The position numbers and the translations under genes are program-made. Below are positions 1-10,430 of a DNA stretch of 64,000 nt, in pieces. Under the pieces are notes generated by a model that did not search any database, was not told the origin of the DNA, and worked only from the letters and a program-made list of their open reading frames with translations. The stretch's first letter is position 1, and every line of letters starts with the position of its first letter. Source of the stretch: Icerya purchasi (lineage: Eukaryota > Arthropoda > Insecta > Hemiptera > Monophlebidae); assembly GCA_039619475.1 (NCBI GenBank), contig CM077116.1, positions 371,952,294 to 372,016,293 on the forward strand. The letters are read 5' to 3'.

Positions 1-2950
1 TGTAGCGATCGTCGCATCCACTGCTTTTTCTGAAGGTCAAAGCGGAGAATTCAGAAATAACAGCGACCGACCGCCATTCGAATGCACCTTGTTTCCTAGA
101 ACGGCAGACCGAGAGGTCTTCCGATGAATCGCGATGCACGTGTGCAACCTTACCCCGCGGATCCAAATGACGGGCAGTCAATATCCCTCTCGAGACCTTT
201 TCTGGAAGAAACGGTTTCTATAAAAGCGAAAAATCTTTGTTAAGGTATAAAACAGCTGGTCAAACTACACTCGCGTCTATTTTTTTTCTTTTTCTTCACC
301 TTCTTTCTCCTCATCATCGCGCGCGACCCTTCCATGATTACCCTTTGTGCATCTTTTCAGATGTACCTTCTTCTGTTAGTAGTACATTATTTCGGCCGAC
401 ACGGAACAGGCAACTGGTGAGAAACGACATGACCAACAACGGTTACCGGCTAAATTTATAGCTCGATCATCAATCTGTCAGAGTCGAAGATAAGAAAAAA
501 GGTAGTAGGCCGACTTTCCGCCAATGTTACCTTTAATTGCGGTATACTACGAACAAAGTGGTCGCTTTACTCAATCTGGCTTGTTCTTCCATTAGATTCT
601 TCCTGTTTTGTTTTTTTTTTATTCCTATCCTGCTTCGTTACGTTCCTGAAATATCAACATCTTCTGATAATATTATACGCGCCATGTTCGTTATTAATTG
701 AAAGTGCCCATTTAACGAGTAATTTTGCGAAACTAACTTTTAAATTAAGAGTTTATACAGTCGGCTAATTTCTACTCTTTTTTTCAATAAAAATAATGAA
801 TATAATTAATAGACACGCAACTAAACTTAAGAAGAAATATTTAAAATATGCTAGAAACGTCTTAAAAACCTATCTTCGCATTACCAAAAAGATGCACGCA
901 TATTAATCTTCAGAATCCTTCAATTGGAAAAAAAAAGCTAAAGAAATATCGGTTGTTAAAGAAATGTTTCAAATGCGTCGCATAACGTCCGGTATGTTTT
1001 GTTGTATGATGCAAGCGAAAATCGCAAGACTATCTGAAATTAGACTAGAAGGAAATATAATTTACCTATTTTATGTTTCTTTTCTCGTTTTTGGCCTGGC
1101 GTTAATATTTTCCGTTGTTTAAATTAACCTTTTTTTTTGCGGTCGTCGATAAACAAAATTCTTAATTATTAATGTCAAAATTGTGGAGCAAAGATTGTAA
1201 AGATATCTGTAAAAATTTTTTTTCTTTTTTTTTCATTTCTAAATAATTTATAGGCAATTGCTCTATGGGGGTTCCTAATATAATTATATCGTTTATTCGT
1301 AAATACACATCTTAAAGCTAATAAATAATTAATTTTTTACATATTACTTAATTACACTTTTATTTTCACTAAACTGGGAATTTCTAAACAAGTATATTCG
1401 TACCCGCCAAACAACTTCAAAAACAGTGCCTTAGTTTACGTAAAAAGAACTGGATATAGTAAAAAAGAAATGGAAGAAACAACGAGTTGTTGTAAAAGGT
1501 GACTGATCCCATTTGCGACAAATCTAATTATATATCTTGTGACATTATTAAAGAAAGTTATAATTAACAAACTTTTAGCAAGATCATCCGCTTTGATAAG
1601 AAGCAATTTGAACACATCCCGCATTCAAAGAGTCGCCCGAAGAAAATATTGACTAGAAAATGATTTTAACTCCGGGGTATTAAATGCTGAAAATCAAAGA
1701 TAAATTAAAAACAAAAAAAAAAAAACAAACATTAATAGTGCAATTTTATAAAAAATTTCAGTTCAAATCATCGAAATCGAAAGTGGACGGCTTGAAAATT
1801 CCGTCCGATTGTGTGGAGTACCGTATCAGTGTCCGCAATACCGTCGAAAAGCGCAGAAAATTACGCTCTTACGTCTGCAGAAATTCCCGAAATAGCCCCC
1901 ATGATGAAAAATGGAATTGCTCATTGTAGTGAGAAAACCGAGTATTGTCACGAGGTGTGATGAGCATAGTTCACTCGTCGGTGTCTCTTTTAAGTTTTAC
2001 GATAAACTCTTATTGTAACGTTTACGCTCCAGGTGGCCATTTCGATAGTTTGGCAATTTTTTAATTATTAATAAAGACACAAAAAAAAATTATTAGATTC
2101 ATATTTTCACTGTGCCCTACGCTGATCGTATTCACTCGGCAGACATGGATCGTTAATTAATAAGTTTCAAAATTGAACAGATTAAAAAGGGAAAATGACA
2201 GGTATCACGACAGCGCCAGAGACAACCTGCGAGATAAGCGGGGACTTCTTCGTCGGAATTTTTAATAGTTTTCCACGAACGATAAATGACTAAGCAATTT
2301 CATTTAATCTCTCAGCTTATTCCATAAATAGCGCGCAAATTTTTTTTTTAACGATGAATTTAATTAAATTTACTGGGAACTGAAAACAAATTGTCTTCTC
2401 TCAACTCACACATTTCAAACCCAAAATCATTAAAAAAAAAAAAAAAAACACAGTCAGTGAAATTACAGCGGCACCTTTTGGTCGGTATAATTTCAAAGTG
2501 CAATCGAAACTAGTTCGACACGCAACATCATCGCTATTAATATATGTATATACACGAGCGCCGTCACTGATAACGAAATCGCGAACCTGAAATAAATTTC
2601 CGAATATGAACTAGTTCTTTTCTCCGTATACCGGCTCTCTCTGTTGTAGTTAATTAAACATCATCATCTCTCGTTAAGACAAAAGTGTTTACAATCGGTT
2701 TATTTACCAGCGTTTTCTAGTCGTAGGCTACCATCACGACTAGTCGAAAATTTTATATTAAACAATCGTAACAATTCCGATTATGCGCGGTAGGCTCGCT
2801 CACATACAAACACCGGATTCAACTGAAAAAGCCATATTTATACGAGAGAAACTGCTAACTTATAAGCGATACAGATGGAATAGTTTTCTTTCCACACAAT
2901 TTAATAAAAAGAACTTCATCGAGTAATAATTTTTACAGTTTAACAATGCA
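1..2950. other. AT-rich stretch without recognised gene
   Basis: I see no protein domain, RNA gene or transposon terminus here. The open frames (for example a lysine-rich one at 1684-1929 driven by A-runs) have no recognisable motif. The first 250 bases are richer in G+C and CpG than what follows and contain a TATA-like string, listed separately. The rest is AT-rich DNA with short A and T runs, as expected of an intron or intergenic spacer. Confidence 0.6.
219..226 (+). promoter_or_regulatory. possible TATA box
   Basis: The string TATAAAAG follows a CpG-rich segment (1-210). About 30 bases downstream lies ACAGCTGGTCAAAC, but there is no clear initiator or convincing coding exon. The match could be chance in AT-rich DNA. 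Confidence 0.15.
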
Positions 2951-2954
2951 ACAC

Positions 2955-2955
<1 letters not shown>

Positions 2956-2987
<32 letters not shown>
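2956..2987. repeat. (CA)n microsatellite
   Basis: About 16 uninterrupted CA units. It is a simple repeat with no associated element visible. Confidence 0.95.
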
Positions 2988-2989
<2 letters not shown>

Positions 2990-3255
2990 TCGAGAGTGGT
3001 GTAATTTTGAAATATTTTAGTTCAAACGGAAATGAAGATTCCTTCGATATGCTCGGTACCATCGAATTTCAGAATTATCGGGGCAGTTGGAGACCGCGAA
3101 AAACTGTACCTCTATGTCACCATTTTCCCGAACTCTAGTTTCAATAAAATCGACACTGTTATTATGTATAAAAACTAGTGCTGTCACGGTGTGTGGTAAG
3201 CATTTTAAATATTTCATTTTAAAAAATCAACCAGTTCATTTTTCACTATTGCAAA

Positions 3256-3579
3256 CAGGGCCGTATCTGAGGAGGGATTTTCCGGGTTCGAACGCCCCCT
3301 GAAATGTCTGTGAAATCTGAATTAAATGGACCGAGATTCAAAATAAATTTATTTCTTTTCAATTTTTGACGATAGAAAAGAAAATTAAAATTTTTATAAA
3401 TTCTATGGAAACGACTATTTTTTTATTTGTTTTTATTGTGGCGTTCAGATATTGAATATACAATAATTGACTACGAGGACCATTTATAAATAAATATATT
3501 TTATAATAAAACACACACACGCAATTATAAAAATGTTTTCGCCCCCCCCCCCCGAAATTTTGGTTTAGATACGGCCCCG
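3256..3579. mobile_element. hAT-type MITE, 324 bp
   Basis: The left end reads CAGGGCCGTATCT and the reverse complement of the right end reads CGGGGCCGTATCT, so the terminal inverted repeats match at 12 of 13 positions. The element is flanked by a perfect direct 8-bp duplication, ATTGCAAA, at 3248-3255 and 3580-3587. An 8-bp target duplication with CAG-type termini is the signature of hAT superfamily insertions. There is no transposase frame inside, so it is a non-autonomous copy. The interior holds a C-run near the right end (3542-3553). The small open frames crossing each end merely translate the inverted repeat. Confidence 0.8.
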
Positions 3580-4106
3580 ATTGCAAAAGTTCCACGCAAT
3601 TAGATTACATTGAAAAAGAAAGAAAGAAAAAACGAAGAAAGTAAACAAACAATTGCGAGAGAGTTATTTATTAATCGTGAAGATAAATAAGAGAAGCGGA
3701 GAATGTGTTTGAACATTTTTCGCGAATCGTAAGTGAAATGTTGAAAATTAAAACATCTATAACCGCATTAATGAAAATGAAGATCAATGAAACGCAAAAT
3801 AAGATTAAATCAAGTTGAGAAAATTTACTTCCGTCATGGGTGAATTACTGAGACGGTTAGATTTTTATAAATTAGCAGATATCGTTATTGAAATAAAAAT
3901 CGGTTTTCTGGAACGACCCTTGGCGTCGATGATTATTAAAAAACGTAATAAATCGAACGCATCGGGACTAATTTTCCACATTCTTTCGGTAAAATGAATA
4001 CATATCTCTGTAATGCATTTTTTCCCCTTTTCCTTTTTTTCTACCTGGTGAGAAACCATAAGTTAGCCACTGACGAAATCCTATGAATAAGTGTAAATGT
4101 CTGGAT

Positions 4107-4134
4107 AATATATATATATATATATATATATATA
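4107..4134. repeat. (TA)n microsatellite
   Basis: About 13 consecutive TA units in ordinary AT-rich DNA. Confidence 0.95.
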
Positions 4135-6090
4135 AAGGAAAATCGGATCTGTCAAGCAATTTTACGCATATGCAATTTAGTTTTAACAAATATGGCCGCA
4201 ATGATTTGGAAAATTAAAACTGACCATATCGCATCCCCCAAGTGCAGCAGGCACTGGAGTACGACTGAATAGCAAAAGTTACATTTGATTATTCAAAAGC
4301 AGAGAAAAGAAAAAAGGAAAGAAATTAAAAGGAAATATTCAACTACCCGGCCGGAAGAACAAATCTAATTTCAGGAAGAGTGTAGTACGGATGTATTAAC
4401 TAAATAAGGATACGGTTCTCGTAAATTTGAACAAAATTACTAATGTACGGTCGTCAATAAATAGCAACGAATACATGCAGTATGATGGATACATTGCAAT
4501 AGCAATTAATTCATCACAATTAGGGTGATTCTATGTTCAAATTAACCACAACTAAAAAACATTAATACGCAGTTTCATTTTAAATTAGGTGTGTGTGTGT
4601 ATATATGAACATATATTGTAACGATTTTACAAAATAATCTGAAACCAGGACCTTAACTTTCGAGCGTTGTAACTATTACCGCTTATCATTTCATTCGATA
4701 TACGTAGAAAATAATAATAAGGATGGGCTAACAGCATGGCCAGAAACGGTAAAAAATTATCTACATTTAAACGCACCGTTTACACACGAATAATTCCTAT
4801 TACGGAGAATTAAGAAAGGTCCGGCTGAAAGAACTATATAATATAATTAACCGAAATTTGACGTGCAATTAAATTCTGGCAGCTTTCCAAAGTTTGACGT
4901 AGATCGCACGCCAACTGTATCAAATGCTCTCTGTGCACTTTCCTTAGGGGCAGTATAACACATTCAATTCTAAAACTGACTGCTCCTTATAATTTGTTTC
5001 TGCAGATGTCGCAGAAAAATAATGACTAACGATTAAAAAAGTAGCACAGAAGGTTAGGTTTTAAAAAATTTAACGTTTACAGCGTTATAGAGTCGAAGCG
5101 GAAAAAGACGTTTTTAAAAATTGAGCCAAACTTGTACGATGCGGTAGTCTTTCGAATTTTTAAATTCTAATTTCACATTCACGGCCAGATTAAATATCGA
5201 CTATTATTCGCTTCGATTTTTTATGTAGCTGACAAATCAACGTAATTTCAGCCTAAATCAATCGGATCCACACTCGAGAGAGTATGCTCGGAAGAAGATT
5301 GATTGATCAACCGGTATATTTTGTTAAATCGCTTTTCACTTCATTTTCATTTACATTTATCGGGATCTTCTACATTCGGTTCCCGATTAAATAAAAAAGC
5401 CTACTCTGCATAATCATAGTAGTATCATCAAGCACTATATTCTTATAAGGTTAGAGAATTAACCATTTTGATAGCTATTACAAACGGATGATAAATTTTT
5501 CGAAAAAATTTAGGTAAACAGAGCTTACTGCTAGTGGGACGATAACAATTTTCGGTCTAGTGCGAGGATCAGCCTATTCTGCCAGTTCAGGCCTGTTAAT
5601 CAATCCGTCGTGATTTCTCTATTAAACAGAATCGGGCAATTTAAAAATCGATCAGCAGCCATCGTGCAGTGTCCCCCTCTACTATTATTAGAGATGAGAC
5701 ACCACTGTGCGCAGAGAAAAATATCACTACGAGGGGTTTGAGTTTTTTTAGATGGTAGCGCGAGACTAACTCTTAAAATAATACAACGGTACAGGCTACT
5801 TTTGTTAAACATCCAGTGTTTGCACTATATGGTTCGATCAAACACTCATCTGAGATGATTTTCGGAGAATTTTTTAAAAATAATGCCGGGTAATCGGAAA
5901 AATTAAAATTCTATCAAGCGGATTCTTACCTGCTACAATTTGCTGTGCTATTTCTTCTTCAGAGTTCATCCTCGAAAGGTAACCGCGCGAGAACCCGTGC
6001 AGGATACTCCGACGTAAAAAGATGAAAGGAGAAAAAAAAAAAAGGTTACATTGTAATTTTTCAGTAGACTCTGAAAATTTCACCGAATTG

Positions 6091-6092
<2 letters not shown>

Positions 6093-6125
<33 letters not shown>
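6093..6125. repeat. poly(A) run, 33 bases
   Basis: This is an uninterrupted A homopolymer. It could be the tail of a plus-strand retroelement, but the preceding DNA has no recognisable retroelement sequence. Confidence 0.9.
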
Positions 6126-6126
<1 letters not shown>

Positions 6127-6516
6127 GGGAAATCTAAAAATCACATAAAACTTCTCGGAAAGTTAATTACATACGGGGCGTATTGCTTATCAAAAAGGAA
6201 AATCGCGCAAACGCACCGGAATCGAAAACAATCAAGTCGATTGACACGCGCGAACACAACTGCATGCTACCTAGGCGCACTAGCGTTAATTAGCCGTTCT
6301 CTAGCAGGCGCTATGGCGTGCGATTACATTTCGAACACACACAGTGCAGCTACTTGCATAGAAACATGTCGCGATTAAATTTGCAAAATAATATTAAATA
6401 ACCCGAAACAATTACGATTACACTGATAAGAACGGTAAACGAGACCGCGCGGTTGATCGATTTGTATCGCGATGCAGGTTCACGCGAGCAGGCGCTAGAA
6501 CGATCTCGAAAGCGCG

Positions 6517-6611
6517 TATATAACGACGCGAGGTTCGTCAGCGTTGGTCGTCCGAGCCTCGCTTCGCACTGTCGTTGCCTCGTCGCAACCCCGAGACCGG
6601 CGCATACAATG
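6517..6611 (+). promoter_or_regulatory. candidate TATA promoter with short first exon
   Basis: TATATAA at 6517-6523 is followed by GTCAGCGTTGG (from 6537), a weak initiator candidate. About 70 bases later ATGAAACG is directly followed by GTAAAT, a usable splice donor. A tiny first coding exon of this kind is known in insect cuticle protein genes, but I found no second exon with a signal peptide downstream. The TATA-to-initiator spacing (23 bases to the A) is short. Treat as a hypothesis only. Confidence 0.2.
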
Positions 6612-7271
6612 AAACGGTAAATTACGAATGCTCTACAAGAATTAATAGAAGAAACATAATAATCGCTAGTAGGCGGAGGGGTAATTGAATACGGACAGAG
6701 GTGTACATAATACGTGTATGTACACACGTAAATATCACATGGCTTGTTAAAACGCACACACCAACACACACACCTAGTAGTTAGTTAGTAGTACACCATT
6801 ATGATAAATACAATGATCGCTAGTGCGTGTGTTACACATAATAATATTATCGAGACTGGCGCGATTGTGTATAGTTAATAAAGATGAGACGCGGACGACG
6901 TTCGAGATGACCGTTGCCGGAAGGCCGAGATGAATCATCGCGCGCGACGAATAGCATCATCCACTCGGTCCCGGTCGGTGTGATAAATGAAAATAATAAA
7001 TGGAAGGACGCGGTGTGCTCGTAACAATAAACTTGACACGCTGGTAATGGGGGGAATAAAATATTGCCCGTATAATAATAAAAAAAAAAAAACAACAACA
7101 ACACAACGAGAGGCGAAAAAAGGCAACCGCCAATAACAAAAGGTAACGTATAAAATTAAGGAAATTTAAAACACCTCAAGGAGGTCAGACAGGGGAGGGG
7201 GGACTTGCGGAGATTAAAAATTGCCAGAGCAATTACAGAGCCGCGAAATGTTCAACGAAAGATAATGGAAG

Positions 7272-7273
<2 letters not shown>

Positions 7274-7307
<34 letters not shown>
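7274..7307. repeat. (GA)n microsatellite
   Basis: About 17 GA units inside the CpG-rich block. In insects such tracts can bind GAGA-type factors in promoters. That role is only a possibility here. Confidence 0.95.
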
Positions 7308-7309
<2 letters not shown>

Positions 7310-7559
7310 CGAAATCCGGCTGCTGCTTTGTAGGAAAAATGTAAGAATAATCGGAGCGGCTTTGGTCGTCCGGTGTGCGCGATGCCGGTAACAATGATGA
7401 AGCCTTTCTTCGCAGAACAATCGCGGCTTTTGTCGTGGCCGATAGATTCAATTTAAATCTCCAAACAATGAAAAAAACAAAATAACCAGACTCGAACGGT
7501 AGCTCATCTCATCGCCGTTTGTCTACGCATGCGCAGCAGCTGCCTTCATTTGTGTCACA

Positions 7560-8550
7560 ATTCCACGGCGCACCATTGTATCATCTCGTCTGATTATTTT
7601 TCGACGTCCTTAACACTGGCCGATATTATATGTCGGATATAAAATAATGGCATACTACTAGCAACAATTATTAATTACGTTAATAAAGCGAAACTCCACT
7701 CCCATCTTCTATTGTAAACATGTTTTACTTCATCGGGCTCCGATCGTCCCCTATCAACTTTTTTTTCATTCATCATGCGGCACAAGTCTCTATACACGCC
7801 GCGCTATCAACATACCGGTGTCACGAGTTCTACCGACTACTGTGTTATCAAAACACGTTCCTAGTATTGGTAGTAATGCGAGTTTTGGCAGTAGTTGCAA
7901 TTAACCCCGTAAGGATTATCACACGCGTTGGCGCTGTTACAACAACAACAACAACAACAAAAAGGATGAATAAAAATAAAAAAAACAAACAAAACGAAAC
8001 AAAAAAAAAGCACAAAAAAACCTGTTCATCATCTATAATACAAATCGCCGTAGGCTGCTGTAATTGAAGGTCATTATTCTAAACACTCGATCATTGTTAC
8101 CATTATATAACAATAATAACAACAATGGCATCATCCGTAACGTGTGGTAGTTTATCGTAAATAAGCGTGTTATGTCAACATATTACGTGGAGGTAAAATT
8201 GGATCTAGTTTAGCCGAAAAGTCATCCAGAAAGGTGTTCACTCAAATGCCATAGCAGCTTTTTCTCGTTGATTAACTTTTCTCGGTCAATCTTTTACTGA
8301 TTTACATTTCCTTTGATAATCTTTTGTAGGCCGTGTCTCATCTGATAGAAAAAGGCGTCGCCGCGATATGGGGTAGCCGATTTACCGCGTAAACTCTGAG
8401 ATATCATGTTTTAATACCAAAACCACATACTCTCTCGATTACGATTACAAGCGCTATCACACTCAAAATCTAACGATAACATCTGTGTTAATTTTTTTTT
8501 TTATCACAAAACCATGTCAAAACTATTATCTCCAATTGATTTTGGTCTAT
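7560..8550. other. stretch without recognised gene
   Basis: No domain or RNA gene is recognised. A frame at 7720-8067 is open for 115 codons but ends in threonine and lysine runs made by (ACA)n and A-rich DNA and matches no family I know. Confidence 0.55.
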
Positions 8551-8555
8551 TCTTT

Positions 8556-8652
8556 TTATATATCTATATATATCTATATATATATATATATATATTTATT
8601 TTTATATATATATTTATTTTTATATATATATTTATTTTTATATATATATAAA
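8556..8652. repeat. TA-rich array with an 18-19 bp minisatellite
   Basis: A TA array grades into at least three tandem copies of a unit of the form TATATATATTTATTTTTA. The array directly abuts the hairpin-bearing block that starts near 8650. Confidence 0.85.
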
Positions 8653-8705
8653 ACTTGCCCCTTCGGACCTCGGAATAGGGCAAGCCCTCTTCACCCCCAG
8701 GTCTA
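8650..8705. repeat. hairpin-bearing block A beside a TA array
   Basis: After the TA array the sequence runs through AACTTGCCCC, GGACCTCGG and a GGGC...GCCC inverted repeat to CACCCCC. The same order of short matches follows the TA array at 9372-9420. The two are therefore diverged copies of one dispersed repeat. The class is not established. A GC-rich hairpin beside a microsatellite is seen in some Helitron2-type elements, which is only an analogy here. Confidence 0.5.
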
Positions 8706-8789
8706 GTTCTTCTATAATTCTTATAGAAGAGTAAAACTTTTCATTGGCTACGCCGTTTGACAGAAAAAAGTCTTTCATTTCCAATAATT

Positions 8790-8995
8790 ACCACCAGGGG
8801 ATGTAGAAGCGCTAATATCGCATTAGAACCGTTTTATTAGTTTTCATAACAGGACACTTTTCCTGATAAGTTCCAATTTTCACCACCAGGGGATTTAGGA
8901 GCGCTAATATCGCATTAAAGTCTTATATGTGAGACAAATTTCATGAGACAGATTTCATGACAGAACACTTTTCCTGATAACCCCTGGCATAAAAA
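8790..8995. repeat. tandem duplication of a unit about 90-105 bp long
   Basis: CCACCAGGGGAT followed by AGCGCTAATATCGCATTA occurs near 8790-8825 and again near 8882-8918. Each copy is followed by ACACTTTTCCTGATAA (near 8855 and 8965). The units differ in their middle parts, so this is an old duplication. No coding sense is seen. Confidence 0.75.
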
Positions 8996-9012
8996 TGGCA
9001 TAGCCATTAATA

Positions 9013-9240
9013 TGTAGGCAGCGAGGTAGCCTGGTGGTTAACGTGCTTAGCTACTAAATCGAAGGTCGTCCCGGATCCAAGTAGCTCCCAAGTTTACCCA
9101 GCCTGAAATAACTGGGTACCAGAGAAATCTGGGAAAGATGTGCTCAGCTCGGTACAATAGACATACTGAAAATCAGATCCTTCCGGTTCTTGCTAAAAAG
9201 GCCTTTTAGTGTATTTTTGAGCAACCCGTGTTGCATTCAA
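9013..9240 (+). mobile_element. tRNA-derived SINE, copy 1 (variant tail)
   Basis: The 5' part has a Pol III A-box-like string TAGCCTGGTGGTTAA at 9027-9041 and matches the SINE copies at 39.5 and 54.0 kb through the GGATCCAAG and CCTGAAATAACTGGGTACC segments to AGAGAAATCTGGGAAAG. The B-box region is reduced compared with the others. After the shared body the sequence leaves the family: the remaining part of about 100 bp does not match the other copies, so the 3' boundary is uncertain. Confidence 0.7.
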
Positions 9241-9339
9241 AGTTTTCCTTATTGTGATATTTACTTCTTTTTCGGTGGGATTTTCAAAAGCTAATTGTTG
9301 GCCCATTTGCTGGGTTTACTACAACACTCATATATATAA

Positions 9340-9372
9340 ATATACATATATATACACATATATATATATATA
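9340..9372. repeat. TA-rich array
   Basis: Interrupted TA and CATA units directly before hairpin block B. Confidence 0.85.
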
Positions 9373-9420
9373 AACTCGTCCATTTTGGCCTCGCAAGGGG
9401 CTGTGCCCCTTGACCCCTCT
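9372..9420. repeat. hairpin-bearing block B beside a TA array
   Basis: This is the second copy of the block at 8650-8705. It contains a perfect hairpin with arms AAGGGGC and GCCCCTT around TGT, followed by GACCCCT. Confidence 0.55.
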
Positions 9421-9472
9421 TGTTTTCATTTCTGTCTCTTTCTCTTCTATACTTTGTATAAAATGATCAAAA

Positions 9473-9776
9473 TTTACAACGTAATTCTTACTGGCATCGA
9501 CACACACAAAAAATAACATAACCACAAAAATCCTATTCTAACATTTAACTTCCGTTACATAAAATTAAGACAGTTTTTCGTTACATTTTTCGTTACATAT
9601 TTCATTACATAAAATTGTGACATTTTTTAAATAACAATAACAGAAATCCTATAAAACATAACAAACGTTACATAAAATTGGGACATTTTTCTGGGACATT
9701 TTTTCGGACATTTAGCTTTATATAAAATTGGGACATTTTTTCGAATGGGGGGTAGCCTAAGAATTACGTTGTAATT
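9473..9776. mobile_element. putative inverted-repeat element with internal degenerate tandem repeats
   Basis: TTACAACGTAATTCTTA at the left is repeated inverted at the right (TAAGAATTACGTTGTAA near 9758-9774), with an outer TA array after the right end. Between them a unit of the form TTACATAAAATTGGGACATTTTT recurs at least four times with divergence. The right end and one internal unit recur at 16960-17048, again running into a TA array. No transposase is encoded, so it is a non-autonomous repeat of unknown superfamily. Confidence 0.6.
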
Positions 9777-10170
9777 AATATATATATATGTATATATATT
9801 ATGAATATATGTATGTAATCTATTAATATTTCCGACCATTACGTTCCTTTTGGGACACGGTAAAACTGATTAACACGTCAACAAAGACAATAATTAGCGT
9901 ATAAGTAACATTGAAAACGGACATTTTACGAATAATTTTATTCGGGTATGACTTAGAAACGGATTTATCGAAAATAGCAAAAATTCCCATAAACAATTGT
10001 TTAAGAACTGAATACGTATTATGTAGCCAGTCAAAGGCCGAAAAAACAATCGATTGCAAGTGATTGACTAAAGAAATGTCACTTTTACCTTCGTTGCTGG
10101 TCCCCGTGTTGACGTAATGAAATATCATGATTTTTATTGTCGAGTGCCATAGTTTAACAAATATTTGTTT
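9776..10170. other. single-copy stretch, no recognised gene
   Basis: It contains interrupted TATA arrays (9778-9815) and a 101-codon minus-strand open frame (9823-10128) with two hydrophobic segments that I do not recognise. There are no homologous motifs and no evidence for expression. Confidence 0.45.
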
Positions 10171-10173
10171 TTA

Positions 10174-10430
10174 CAATAATAGCTGAACATACTATTAACA
10201 ACAATAGCTGAACATACTATTAACAACAATAGCTGAACATACTATTAACAACAATAGCTGAACATATTATTAACAATAATAGCTGAACATACTATTAACA
10301 ACAATAGCTGAACATACTATTAACAACAATAGCTGAACATATTATTAACAACAATAGCTGAACATACTATTAACAACAATAGCTGAACATACTATTAACA
10401 ACAATAGCTGAACATACTATTAACAATAAC
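10174..10430. repeat. 25-bp minisatellite, 10 copies
   Basis: The unit CAATAGCTGAACATACTATTAACAA is repeated head to tail ten times. A few copies carry single changes (ATACT to ATATT, AACAACAAT to AACAATAAT). The uniformity suggests recent expansion. The direct adjacency of units without unique spacers rules out a CRISPR array. Confidence 0.95.

Larger units (their letters stand above)
3588..6180. other. AT-rich stretch without recognised gene
   Basis: No domain, RNA gene or transposon end is recognised. It includes a (TA)n array at 4107-4134 and a 33-base A-run at 6093-6125. Open frames here are short and compositionally driven. Confidence 0.6.
6180..7560. other. CpG-rich block, possible promoter or regulatory region
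   Basis: CpG and G+C are clearly raised compared with the surroundings, especially at 6430-6610 and 6880-7000. The block contains a TATA candidate at 6517-6523, a GA-repeat tract at 7274-7307, and a GCATGCGCAGCAGCTG string near 7529-7544 that resembles NRF-1-like and E-box sites. Several overlapping frames are open in multiple registers, which is what CpG-rich non-coding DNA gives. No protein family is recognised. It may be the 5' region of a gene whose exons lie elsewhere. Confidence 0.35.

Noticed and set aside
3250..3300. GGGTTCGAACGCCCC as a Pol III B box
   Set aside because: It lies inside the MITE terminus and has no A box upstream at the proper distance.
6022..6378. 118-codon frame crossing the 33-base A-run
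   Set aside because: About 11 codons are a poly-lysine artefact of the A-run, and the rest is not recognisable.
7720..8067. 115-codon frame with threonine and lysine runs
   Set aside because: The runs come from (ACA)n and A-rich repeats; the remainder has no motif.
9823..10128. 101-codon minus-strand open frame as a membrane protein gene
   Set aside because: Hydrophobic stretches are expected from AT-rich DNA; no family resemblance and no gene context.
10174..10430. CRISPR-like array
   Set aside because: The units are directly adjacent with no unique spacers, and the context is eukaryotic.
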